Shown piece after piece: positions 28,391 through 36,792 of a stretch of DNA of 64,000 nt (position 1 is the first letter of the stretch; every line of letters starts with the position of its first letter). The DNA lies in assembly GCF_022063185.1 (NCBI RefSeq), contig NZ_CP091915.1, positions 104,339 through 168,338 of the forward strand, given 5' to 3'. A program made the translations under genes and the position numbers. Source of the DNA: Nostoc sp. UHCC 0870 (GTDB lineage Bacteria > Cyanobacteriota > Cyanobacteriia > Cyanobacteriales > Nostocaceae). The notes below the pieces were generated by a model. The model searched no databases and was not told the DNA's origin. It saw only the letters and a list, made by a program, of their open reading frames with translations.

Positions 28391-29479
28391 ATGAATCGAT
28401 CTAATCCAGAGGTAAATGCTCCCAGCACATTGAAACGGAAAGCTACTAGTACAGTTGGTCGCGGAAAATTTGTTAACCTAAACGCAAAACTTAACTTTTC
28501 TGCATGGAGCGATGAATACGTTGCTTTATCTCTAGGCGATAGTCTGAAACACTATAGAGACTGGGAGCAACCTACGGTAATCGTTTCGGATGGGGCTTAT
28601 GGGGTTCTTGGTTTTGAAGGGGATACATCTGATCACATTGATTTACCGGATTGGTATCAACCTCATATAGAAGAATGGTCAAAAGCTGCAATGCCGTGTA
28701 CAACACTCTGGTTTTGGAACTCAGAAATTGGTTGGGCTGTAATACATCCAATTTTAGAAAAGTATGGTTGGCGGTATGTTAATTGCAACGTTTGGAATAA
28801 GGGCAAAGGTCACATAGCAGGGAATGTTAACACAGAAAAAATCCGTAGATTTCCAGTGGTCACGGAGGTTTGTGTCCAATATGTAAGGGAGGTTAAAGTT
28901 AACGAACTTACCCTAAAAGCTTGGTTACTGAATGAATGGAAACGGTCTAAATTGCCGTTACGACGGGCAAATGACGCATGTGGCGTAGTGGATGCCGCCA
29001 CTAGAAAATATTTCGATCAAGGACATTTATGGTATTTCCCACCTCCAGAGATGTTTGAAAGGCTGGTAAATTATGCAAATGAGAATGGTAGACCTGATGG
29101 AAAACCTTATTTCTCTATAAATGGTAATCAATCCTTGACAGGGCAGGACTGGAGTAAGATGCGGTCAAAATTTAGATGCCCTCATGGTTTTACTAATGTA
29201 TGGGAACGCCAACCCTTACGCGGCGATGAAAGAGTTAAAACAAGCTCTGGCAAAGCTTTGCATCTTAACCAGAAACCGCTTGATTTGATGAGTATGATTA
29301 TTGAATCATCAAGTGATGAATCTGACATAGTATGGGAACCTTTTGGAGGACTGTTTAGTGCTTCTCTAGCAGCTCGAAAACTTAGCCGTAAAGCTTACTC
29401 TTGTGAGATTGACCCAGACTATTTCTATTACGGAGTTCAGCGATTTAATCAAGAAGTTCATCAATGCTCTCTTCTTTGA
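28391..29479 (+). CDS. type II DNA amino-methyltransferase (beta-class order)
   Basis: 362 residues. The catalytic motif IV is VSDGAYGV (66-71), an unusual variant of the S/D/N-P-P-Y/F motif. Motif X-like LNQKPLDLM is near 292-300, and the AdoMet-binding motif I (WEPFGGLFSASLAARK) is at 315-330. The order IV before I fits the beta class of N4-cytosine/N6-adenine enzymes. It converges on the endonuclease gene, with a 35-bp overlap of 3' ends. It protects host DNA; with the endonuclease broken it is now an orphan methylase. Target site not predictable from sequence. Confidence 0.78.
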   Translation: MNRSNPEVNAPSTLKRKATSTVGRGKFVNLNAKLNFSAWSDEYVALSLGDSLKHYRDWEQPTVIVSDGAYGVLGFEGDTSDHIDLPDWYQPHIEEWSKAAMPCTTLWFWNSEIGWAVIHPILEKYGWRYVNCNVWNKGKGHIAGNVNTEKIRRFPVVTEVCVQYVREVKVNELTLKAWLLNEWKRSKLPLRRANDACGVVDAATRKYFDQGHLWYFPPPEMFERLVNYANENGRPDGKPYFSINGNQSLTGQDWSKMRSKFRCPHGFTNVWERQPLRGDERVKTSSGKALHLNQKPLDLMSMIIESSSDESDIVWEPFGGLFSASLAARKLSRKAYSCEIDPDYFYYGVQRFNQEVHQCSLL

Positions 29480-30038
29480 TCTCTAAATACTCTTGTAGTG
29501 ATTTTGCGATACTATCTTCTCGGCGACTGGATAAAAGTCTATTCCATTGTCCAACTGTCATACCAGAGACTTCAATGTTGTAAACACGTTTCTTGAATTC
29601 CTCAATACCAGGATGTACGATTCTGTCCATTTTCGCGAAATTGGTATCTAGCCTATACTTGTATCGTATCAATAACTCACGTAGAAGTTTCTGATATTCT
29701 CTAGTTGGCTTGTAGATTTTCGCTTCAGATCCCCAAGCCTCAACCATTCTTTGAGCATCTAAAAGCTCACTGGTAGAGCCTTGAAACTTATAGCCACTGG
29801 TGTTCGTTTGCTGGAGGTTTGATGTCCTTTGGGTTGTATCTTCTGGTTCTAAAACAAGATAATCTGGCGGATTATGGTAATGAGTATCTCTAGCCAGAGC
29901 CACAGACAATCCAGATACAACGCATACATCTAGAATACGAGGTTTTCCATAAATAATCTTTTCAGGTAGCCATGCTAACATCACGACATGAGTTTGATCG
30001 AACTGAAAGTGATTCTGGCTATCTTTAGACATCTCCAA
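29445..30038 (-). pseudogene. type II restriction endonuclease, C-terminal part
   Basis: From residue K-D-S-Q-N onward this continues the frame of 31132-31509. Deleting IS copy 2 plus one TTT duplication gives RFK-DSQNHFQFD without a break, a protein of about 305 residues. The listed first residues (M-E-M-S) come from the IS end. No catalytic motif is in this half. I do not recognise the specificity. It ends convergent with, and overlapping, the methyltransferase gene. Confidence 0.75.
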
Positions 30039-31170
30039 AATAGTATTATTCTGTGATAAAAGAACATTAAAGCGTTATTTTGACACAGAAGCATGAGCAA
30101 TATACTGAATTACATTGAAGAGAATCCTAAACAAACCCAAAGGTTAATAGGTCTGGAATATGAACAGTTACAACAATTAATCATAAATGGGGAAAGATTA
30201 TATCATGAAAAAAAAGCTTTACTGGAATCTAAGAAAGTGAGAATTATTGCTGGTGGAGGAGGTCGGAAACCAAAATTATCTATTTCTGAACAAATCATTT
30301 TAACTTTAGTGTATCTCCGACATCTGACAACCTTTCAACTTCTAGGTATTCAGTTTGAAGTAAGTGAGTCTACAGCCAACGATACGTTTAACTATTGGTT
30401 GCCTAACTTGCGAGAATTACTGCCATCAAGTTTGCTTGAACAAGTAAAAAAAAAACGCTTCTGACTATGAAGTAGTAAAAGAAATGCTCACAGAATATGA
30501 ATTAATAGTAGATAGCTATGAACAAGTCAGAGAAAGACCTAGAGACAATGATGAACAAAAGAAATATTTTTCAGGTAAGAAGAGTAATCATACATTTAAA
30601 ACTCAAATGATTATTTTACCTGATGCTAGTGATATCGTTGATGTTGTGGCAGGTGAACCTGGTCCAAAAAGCGATATAACTTTGTTCCGAGAATATCGTT
30701 CAGAGTTTGATGCCAAACAAAGATTTAAAGGAGATAAGGCATATCTTGGAGAAGATTTAATTACAACTCCAATTAAGAAACCAAGAAATCAAGAACTAAC
30801 AACTGAACAGAAAGAACAGAACAAAATATTTTCATCTAAACGAATCTTTGTTGAACATCGAATACGGTCAGTCAAAATCTTTCGAGTTGTCCAAGAGAGA
30901 TTTAGGTTAAATACCCGCAAATATAAGCAAGTAATTTTGACGATTTGTGGGCTAGTAAGGTTACGGATTCGAGGGCTAATATTACCATTAGAAATATCAG
31001 CTATATCATCAGGTTAAAATTATCGCATATAACTAGATATTTTTGCCTAATTATCAACAGCAAATATCTCAAAGTCTTATTTCATCGTACAGAATAGCTA
31101 ATTTAAGATGATTGCATTTAGTGGCTACAGCCTAGCCAAACAAAGGCTTTGACTGTTTTCGGAGATGTCT
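30027..31170 (+). mobile_element. IS element copy 2 (IS5/ISL2-like), 1144 bp
   Basis: Same element as 838-1980, with AGACATCTCC at 30027 and GGAGATGTCT ending at 31170, flanked by TTT on both sides. It is one base longer than the others because of an extra A in the poly-A run. Inserted into the restriction endonuclease gene just after the catalytic domain. Confidence 0.92.
30093..31017 (+). pseudogene. IS5/ISL2-like transposase, frameshifted (copy 2)
   Basis: Identical in sequence type to the 307-residue transposase, but an A9 run has become A10 (around 30446-30455). The frame breaks after EQVKKK, leaving 123- and 177-residue pieces. All candidate catalytic residues are in the second piece. 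Polymerase slippage on A10 could restore some full-length protein, but copies 1 and 3 (A9) show the normal form. Confidence 0.87.
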
Positions 31171-31509
31171 TTTGAACCGCGCGGTTATTTCTGTCGCCAA
31201 CGGAAACCATGCTTTAATCTCCAATCCTGGTGTTGGTTGAATATTCCCGACAAAAATTGTGTCTGGAAACCCTGGATCTTGCCTCTCCCACACTCCAAAT
31301 CCAGCAAAATCATCTTGCTTATTTAAGAATTCAACGGTATTAAATTCGATCAGATTTCCAAGTAAAGGTGAAAGCTTTGAGATTACTTTAGTTAAATTGA
31401 CGGCTGCATTTACTGTCACTGGTTTAGACACATCTAAAACATCAAACGTATGCCCCGATAAATTAGCCAAATACTGCGAGGCGAGTCTGATTACATCTGG
31501 TGTGTTCAT
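31132..31509 (-). pseudogene. type II restriction endonuclease, N-terminal catalytic part
   Basis: Native residues 1-113 (MNTPDVIRLASQYLANLSG to TARFK); the rest is IS sequence. It contains a PD-(D/E)xK nuclease signature: P82-D83 in FPDTIFVGN and E97-I-K99 in GLEIKAW. The start overlaps the stop of the controller gene by 4 bp (ATGA), as in classical C-R operons. The IS lies 14 residues after the catalytic Lys, removing the rest of the fold, so the enzyme should be inactive. Confidence 0.78.
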
Positions 31510-31769
31510 AATCTTTCCTCACAAGATGCTTCAGATATTTGTTGTTCAACTTTCTTAAGAATAGCGCAAGGGTCTACGCCAATCACGCGAGTAACTATGA
31601 GAAACTCAACAACATCTAAGCGTCGCTCACCATTCTCATATTTAGCAACGAAAGATTGCGGTTTTTGAAGAGATTTGGCGAGAGATTCCTGAGTAAGTTG
31701 TGCTTCTTTTCGAGCCGCAATCATACAACGACGAAATATGTCATACTTATAGCTAGATATAGATTTCAT
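31506..31769 (-). CDS. R-M controller-type HTH regulator (C protein)
   Basis: 87 residues from ATG 31769 (an upstream ATG at 31802 is possible). Xre-type helix-turn-helix: FRRCMIAARKEAQLTQESLA, then LQKPQSFVAKYENGERRLDV. C proteins delay endonuclease synthesis by binding operators in front of their own gene. The candidate operator lies ~57 bp upstream at 31826. Coupled to the endonuclease by a 4-bp overlap. A hairpin-like GTGC-T8-GCAC lies just before the start and may affect expression. Confidence 0.75.
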   Translation of the reverse strand: MKSISSYKYDIFRRCMIAARKEAQLTQESLAKSLQKPQSFVAKYENGERRLDVVEFLIVTRVIGVDPCAILKKVEQQISEASCEERL

Positions 31770-31825
31770 CGTGCTTTTTTTTGCACTATATTTTACGTTC
31801 ATCACAATAAACCTATTTTCGGATA

Positions 31826-31842
31826 ATCCCAAAACAGGATAA
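31826..31842 (-). promoter_or_regulatory. 17-bp repeat, candidate R-M operator (controller side)
   Basis: Second copy of ATCCCAAAACAGGATAA (as on the plus strand). It lies upstream of the controller gene and also at the outer edge of the cassette. The preceding bases GGATA add a further half-site, as is common for C-boxes. Confidence 0.5.
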
Positions 31843-32048
31843 TGGCTGTGTTAGATTCAACACTCACGCATCTCAACAACGCGCTGGAGCGGACGATTAG
31901 AAGACTATGGTTGTGATACAAAGGCTATCTATCGCCGCAAGCAGGTGTTAGAAAGTATTCGCTATATTGACCTTATTGATTGGGCATCTGAAGCTTTTGG
32001 TCAGTCGATGCTCTACCAGAGGAATTAGTTGACCAAGCATTAAATTAC
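31843..32048 (+). other. decayed coding remnant
   Basis: Short open pieces (for example KAIYRRKQVLESIRYIDLIDW) read in different frames with stops between. This suggests a broken gene upstream of the DUF433 gene. Not identifiable. Confidence 0.35.
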
Positions 32049-32291
32049 GTGCAAATGTTGCAAAATCCGATTCAGATTACACCTGGAGTTTGCGGGAGAC
32101 AAGCGCGAATTAGAAATACAAGAATTCCCGTATGGACTTTGGTAGCATATCGTCAACAAGGTGCGCCGGATGAAGAATTATTGGCAAATTATCCTGGATT
32201 GACTGCGGAAGATTTAAGTGCAGCTTGGCATTACTACGAACAAAATCCCGAACAAATCGATCGAGAAATTGCCCAAGATGATTTAGTTTAA
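32049..32291 (+). CDS. DUF433-family antitoxin-like protein
   Basis: 80 residues from GTG 32049 (ATG at 32055 also possible). DUF433 pattern: ITPGVCGRQARIRNTRIPVWTLVAYRQQGAPDEELLANYPGLTAEDLSAAWHYY. DUF433 proteins usually pair with a PIN-like DUF5615 toxin downstream. None is present here, so this may be an orphan. The frame is open upstream (DALPEELVDQALNYV), suggesting the original protein was a little longer or was fused. Confidence 0.75.
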   Translation: MQMLQNPIQITPGVCGRQARIRNTRIPVWTLVAYRQQGAPDEELLANYPGLTAEDLSAAWHYYEQNPEQIDREIAQDDLV

Positions 32292-32766
32292 GAACCTTAG
32301 AGAATCGTTTGTTGCGGGTTATGAAGCAAAATATAAAAGCAGTTGGACAGATTTTTTTCGTACAAGAGTATGGTAAAAGTTGATTGCGATGCCCTTGGCA
32401 ACCACTTTGTGGTATCGCCGATTTTTAAATATATCTAATTCCTAAATATTAATGCTGAATCGTCTTTGCTTTGCTGCTTTTGGAGATTTTAGAGTTTGCG
32501 ATCGCTTAATATAAGTCTAGCCCAAAGCCCTATTTTTTCGTGAGTTCTTGTCATTAATGTTAAGTTATTGATAATCAAATATAGCCTGAAACCATTGTTA
32601 TTTCGTTATTTCATGACTTAACGGGAAAAGTCAGTATCTTGCTAAAGTATCCAGCACCACCTAACATATTCCCTGGAGCAGGTTGGCGAAAGACCTTGGT
32701 GTATTGGATAGACCTAACTCCTAACTTTACAGAGTTACAATATTAAGGCGTATTCTCGAAAGAACT
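32292..32766. other. spacer containing repeat unit 1
   Basis: 475 bases without a gene. Positions ~32385-32510 are repeated at 33703-33832. The last ~45 bases of the unit (GCTTTGCTGCTTTTGG to GTTTGCGATCGCTT) resemble the 3' end of the YbhS-like permease gene at 28029-28076. Confidence 0.5.
32385..32510 (+). repeat. ~126-bp direct repeat flanking vapBC, copy 1
   Basis: About 90% identical by eye to 33703-33832 over the first ~95 bases (shared CTTTGTGRTATCGCCGATTT and TTAAATATATCTAATTCCT), diverging near the 3' end. The two copies bracket the vapBC-like pair, as after duplication or insertion by recombination. Confidence 0.65.
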
Positions 32767-33051
32767 ATGACACTAACCCTTGACCTGTCACCAGAGTTAG
32801 AGCAGTACCTGTTACAGGAAGCCAATCAACACGGGCTTTCGGTAGAGGTATTGGCATTGCAACTTTTAGAAAATTCTATTTTGTTGAAGCAAAAACAAAC
32901 TGAAGCGGTCAACTTGCTCCAGTCTTGGATTGATGATGAGGATGGGGCAGAACAACAAGAGACAGGTCAGTATTTGATTCATGCTTTAGATGACGATCGG
33001 CTATCCGAGCGCAAGCTGTTTCCACTTGAGATGAAGGGTATAACTTGGTGA
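32767..33051 (+). CDS. VapB-like antitoxin
   Basis: 94 residues: MTLTLDLSPELEQYLLQEANQH, a ribbon-helix-helix-like N-terminus, and a longer C-terminal tail that would wrap the toxin. The stop overlaps the GTG start of the PIN-domain toxin by 4 bp. The promoter is presumably in the ~60 bp upstream. Family assigned from pattern and partner. Confidence 0.78.
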   Translation: MTLTLDLSPELEQYLLQEANQHGLSVEVLALQLLENSILLKQKQTEAVNLLQSWIDDEDGAEQQETGQYLIHALDDDRLSERKLFPLEMKGITW

Positions 33052-33500
33052 GCCAAGTCATTATTTTAGATACTGGCCCACTTGGTTTGGTTACAAATCC
33101 GAAGTTATCTGCTGAGAGTATTGCTTGCGCCCAATGGCTTCAGACTCACGTTACAGCAGGAAACCGCGTCATTATTCCAGAAATTGCAGATTACGAGGTT
33201 CGGCGTGAGTTATTGCGAGCAAATAAGATAAAGGGTATTGCTCGTTTAGATGATTTATCCAGGTTTCTTGAGTATTTGCCAATTACAACGATTGCAATGC
33301 AGCAAGCGGCTCAGTTTTGGGCACAAGCTCGGCAGCAAGGACAACCGACAGCAGGTGACAAAACAATTGACGGTGATATGATTTTGGTCGCTCAAGCCAT
33401 GACTCTCGCAGTCCCAAATGTTGTCATTGCGACAACTAATGTGGGGCATTTGTCGAGGTTTGTTGCAGCTGAGTTGTGGCAAAGCATTCCTCCTAGTTGA
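33048..33500 (+). CDS. VapC-like PIN-domain toxin
   Basis: 150 residues from GTG 33048 (GTGA overlap with the antitoxin), preferred over TTG 33045. PIN nuclease pattern: Asp in VIILDTGPLG, acidic residues in IPEIADYEVRREL, and the late Asp pair in IDGDMILVAQAM. VapC toxins are Mg2+-dependent RNases. Appears intact. Confidence 0.85.
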   Translation: MSQVIILDTGPLGLVTNPKLSAESIACAQWLQTHVTAGNRVIIPEIADYEVRRELLRANKIKGIARLDDLSRFLEYLPITTIAMQQAAQFWAQARQQGQPTAGDKTIDGDMILVAQAMTLAVPNVVIATTNVGHLSRFVAAELWQSIPPS

Positions 33501-33876
33501 TCGCCACCTAAGACTGCGTTGATAGTAAATAAGTTTAACGAGTCGCGGAGTTTATAGCAGTTTTCAGGTAAATAGCTGTAAGCAAGACAATTTGTTATTG
33601 GCTTGTGTTTATCTTCACCAAGAGCCGGAATGGAATTGTCCATCCCTGGGGTAGATTCAGGCAGAACGAATTTCATTTATTATTAGGTCGGAACGAGTAT
33701 TAGCGATGTCCTTGGCAAGCACTTTGTGATATCGCCGATTTTTAAATATATCTAATTCCTGAAGAATAATGCTGAATCGTCTTTGCTTTGCTGCTTTTGC
33801 GGATGGCTGAGTTTGCAGCAATGCAACTATCCAATGAAGCGAATTCATCATGATGTAATTCACGAGGATAAAATCT
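33501..33876. other. spacer containing repeat unit 2
   Basis: 376 bases without a gene. It includes the second repeat copy (33703-33832), which ends in GCAATGCAACTATCC, close to the last bases of the YbhS-like permease gene (GCGAATGCAACTATAG). Confidence 0.5.
33703..33832 (+). repeat. ~130-bp direct repeat flanking vapBC, copy 2
   Basis: Partner of 32385-32510. Both copies appear to be relics carrying the tail of an exporter permease gene, so they may derive from duplications of sequence next to the exporter operon. Confidence 0.65.
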
Positions 33877-34746
33877 ATGAAATGGCAACAATTAATTCTG
33901 GGTTTTATCGCCACTATTTGCTTAATATTTGCAGGTAATGCCCTAGCGCAGACTGACATCAATATCAACAATACCAACCTGATTCGCTTTGGTGGTAGCG
34001 TCACCGTACCAGAGAATCAAGTTGTCGAAAATGCCTTGGCTTTTGGGGGGAGTGTTACAGTATCCCCTAATGCCAGAGTCTTAAATACTGCCATCGCATT
34101 TGGCGGGGATGTCATCCTAAAAAAAGGAGTGCAGGTAGAGGGTGATGTTTACTCCTTTGGCGGCAAAATCGTCAAAGAAGAAGGTGCGAATATTGGTAGT
34201 AGGTATACCACCGATGATCGACATGGGATGATGGATGGTTCCCATCGAGGTAGAGGTAGCTTCTTCTACGCTATTTCTCTGGGTCCCATTTTTAGAATTG
34301 GTAACGCCGTACTAGCAGCTATTCTCGGGCTAATTATTTTACATACCAATCCCCAGTTCCTGCCTTCTTTGGCTACAAAATTGCGTCAACACCCCAGTTT
34401 GGCTGTTTTATGGGGAATGGGGGCGATAGTCGGCATTATCTTTGTGAGTGTGTTTCTAGCGATTACGCTGATTGGTATTCCCTTGATTCCACTACTAAGT
34501 CTGACGGTGATTATCACTTCTCTAGTCGGATCATTAGCCGTGGCACTTTTTGTTGGTCAAAGTCTAGCCAGTAATCGTCACTGGTCCTTACAGCAGCAGT
34601 TTTTGGTAGGTTTGGCTGTGGTGACTATTCTGACGCTCATTCCATTTTTCGGAAGTTTAATAATTTTCCTAGTCAATATGTTCGGCTTGGGTGTCATCTT
34701 GCTGTGGAAACTTGGTAGAGAAAAACCTCAAATAGCGACTGAGTGA
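33877..34746 (+). CDS. bactofilin-like (polymer-forming) membrane protein, paralogue 2
   Basis: 289 residues, same architecture as 4896-5795: signal peptide ending near NALA-Q, beta-helix-like repeats with AFGG-x-V and SFGGKIV units (residues ~27-110), then three or four membrane helices. The N-terminus NINNTNLIRFGGSVTV is almost identical to paralogue 1. The A-I-G-G units of paralogue 1 are A-F-G-G here, which suggests different packing. A PspC-domain gene follows after 170 bp. Confidence 0.75.
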   Translation: MKWQQLILGFIATICLIFAGNALAQTDININNTNLIRFGGSVTVPENQVVENALAFGGSVTVSPNARVLNTAIAFGGDVILKKGVQVEGDVYSFGGKIVKEEGANIGSRYTTDDRHGMMDGSHRGRGSFFYAISLGPIFRIGNAVLAAILGLIILHTNPQFLPSLATKLRQHPSLAVLWGMGAIVGIIFVSVFLAITLIGIPLIPLLSLTVIITSLVGSLAVALFVGQSLASNRHWSLQQQFLVGLAVVTILTLIPFFGSLIIFLVNMFGLGVILLWKLGREKPQIATE

Positions 34747-34919
34747 GGGCATTCTCCTGACTTTACCTGTGGCTATGGATCAGGAGATTGAGTTGCAAAT
34801 CCCATCTACAACGCTCCAAAAGTGGTAAACGATTTCGGCTCGTTGATTGACCCTAAAAACCAGCCATCAAATCTAAATCAAAAACCTTCATTTGAGCTTA
34901 TTTAAGTTTAATAAAATAT

Positions 34920-35498
34920 ATGATTTACTTGCCTTTGATTTCAATCCTGTTGCTTGTAGGACCAGCACTTGCAGCAATCTCCATGACGCGATCGCTTACC
35001 ACCCGTGGACATTTAGTTTTGTTGAGTATATGTATCCTCTACGGAATTTTTCCATTCCTGGTTACTTGGGGAGGGATGGGTTTAGCTGAACGCTTTGGTT
35101 GTTCAGCAGAAGCAGTTCGCTTTATTTGTCCGTCCTCATCTTGGCTTGGAGACGTGATTTCGGGAATGTTCATGGCTCACTGGCTGGCGATTTTCGCTAT
35201 TCCATCAGCCATTTTTGGTGCGATCGGACTACTGATTTCTTTGATTCTCAAGGTCAAGCGATCAGATGCTAATACTCCTGTCATACCAAGGATTGTATTT
35301 CATCGCAGTCGTCATAAAGTTTTCGCAGGTGTGTGTTATGCCCTTTCTCAGCTATGGAATTTACCAGTCATGGGTGTGCGGATTGTTACCGTTATTTTAG
35401 CGATCATCATCCCTGGATTTATTTTTCTGTACTTTTGGTGTTGGTTAGCATTCCCCATAGAATCGCGCTCTCAACAACCTGTAGGAGAACAATCATGA
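34920..35498 (+). CDS. membrane protein with C-terminal PspC domain
   Basis: 192 residues: about four hydrophobic segments in the first 115 residues, then a PspC-like domain (HRSRHKVFAGVCYALSQLWN, VMGVRIVTVILAIIIPGFIFLYFWCWLAFP). PspC proteins sense membrane stress. The N-terminal extension is unusual. It follows bactofilin-like paralogue 2 on the same strand, so an envelope stress role is likely by context. Confidence 0.72.
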   Translation: MIYLPLISILLLVGPALAAISMTRSLTTRGHLVLLSICILYGIFPFLVTWGGMGLAERFGCSAEAVRFICPSSSWLGDVISGMFMAHWLAIFAIPSAIFGAIGLLISLILKVKRSDANTPVIPRIVFHRSRHKVFAGVCYALSQLWNLPVMGVRIVTVILAIIIPGFIFLYFWCWLAFPIESRSQQPVGEQS

Positions 35499-35765
35499 GT
35501 CTACACAAATATCATCAAAATCCTCTGAAAAAAATAGATTTTTTAAAATTAGAGAGATAACATTTTTAGCAAAGTTCTAATAAAAAATAAAAACAGGTAA
35601 ATAAAGCGGGGCATAAATTATTAAATCTAAATCGAAAAGCCCTATTTTTACAAATTTTATGTAAAGTTGCATATTATCCTGAAATACCTTGATTAACCTG
35701 AGTTCGGGATAAGGAAAAGGACAGGTAGTAAGCTGAAAATAACAACAAATCCAGCAGCCTGTCCT

Positions 35766-36674
35766 ATGTTTAGTTTAGATGCTTTGTTCTGTCATGTAGA
35801 TGATTTCTGTAAAGCGTTTGAAGCGCAATGGCACAAAAAATTGTTAAATCATGGAGGAATAAAACGTTTTCGTGCTAAAAGCTTATGTTTAAGTGAAATC
35901 ATGACAATTATCATCGCTTTTCATCAAAATCACTACCGGAATTTCAAGCATTTTTATTTAAATCAAGTGAAACAACAGTGGAGTTCTGCATTTCCAGGTC
36001 TTCCTTCTTATCAACGATTTATTGAATGGATGCCATCAACCTTGATACCTTTGTGTGTCTATCTGAAGCATTGTTTTGGACAATGTACAGGTATCGGTTT
36101 TATCGATTCAACTTGCTTGAAGGTATGTCATAATCGTCGGATTTCTAGGCATAAGGTGTTTGAAGGTTTAGCCGCTCGTGGCAAGACTTCTGTGGATTGG
36201 TTTTTTGGTTTTAAGCTGCATCTGGTCGTCAATGAGTTTGGTCAACTCTTAAATGTATCTCTGACTCCTGGTAATGTCGATGACCGTCAACCAGTACCCG
36301 ATTTACTGAGTGGTCTGTTTGGCAAAATATTTGCCGATAGAGGTTATGTTTCACAAAAACTTGCTTCTCAACTTTTACAAGACTTCGGAATTGAATTTTT
36401 TGCCAAACCCCGTCGCAATATGAAGAATAAGCTAATGCGTCTTCATGACAAGCTTTTGTCCCGTAAACGCTCAATTATTGAGACGATTAATGACCAACTC
36501 AAAAATATTTCTCAAATTGAGCATTCCAGACATCGATAGCGAAGCGGTAGCCGGTACCCCGGCGTCAGCCCTGTTAATTTTTGCGTTAACGTTCTTTGCG
36601 GATTAATCGCTTATTGTCATCAACCTAAGAAACCTAGCCTTCAACTGGAGTGGCTTTTACCTCCTTATCTTTAA
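35766..36674 (+). pseudogene. IS982 transposase, broken by a 30-bp repeat insertion
   Basis: IS982-type DDE transposase: FRAKSLCLSEIMTIIIAFHQ, FIDSTCLKVCHNRRI (first Asp), FADRGYVSQKL (second Asp), SIIETINDQLKN (Glu). A 30-bp GC-rich insertion at 36537-36566 puts TAG right after HSRHR. Without it the frame continues SPVNFCVNVLCGLIAYCHQP to a stop at 36672-36674, about 40 residues more. Confidence 0.88.
36537..36566 (+). repeat. 30-bp short dispersed repeat inserted in IS982
   Basis: GC-rich, partly palindromic (AGCGAAGCGGTAGCCGGTAC and onward). Removing exactly 30 bases restores the transposase frame, so both edges are defined. Similar GC-rich modules lie at 6294, 8852, 12791, 14262 and 47589. 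Confidence 0.7.
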
Positions 36675-36792
36675 CCCGAACTCAGGTTTGATTAATTCAT
36701 CTTTATCTGTGTTTATCTGCGCCCATCTGCGTTTAATTATTCTTGATATTTGATTCTATGCAACTTCATATTAATTTGGTATTAAAAAATCA

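Larger units (their letters stand above)
35696..36687 (+). mobile_element. IS982-family element with 7-bp target duplication
   Basis: Inverted repeats ACCTGAGTTCGGG at 35696 and its complement ending at 36687. The 7-bp direct repeat TTGATTA flanks both ends (35689-35695; 36688-36694). 992 bp. Inserted in the spacer before the second exporter permease. Confidence 0.9.

Noticed and set aside
30093..31017. Programmed frameshifting in the IS transposase, as in IS1/IS3
   Set aside because: Copies 1 and 3 encode the full protein in one frame, so copy 2 is a homopolymer mutation.
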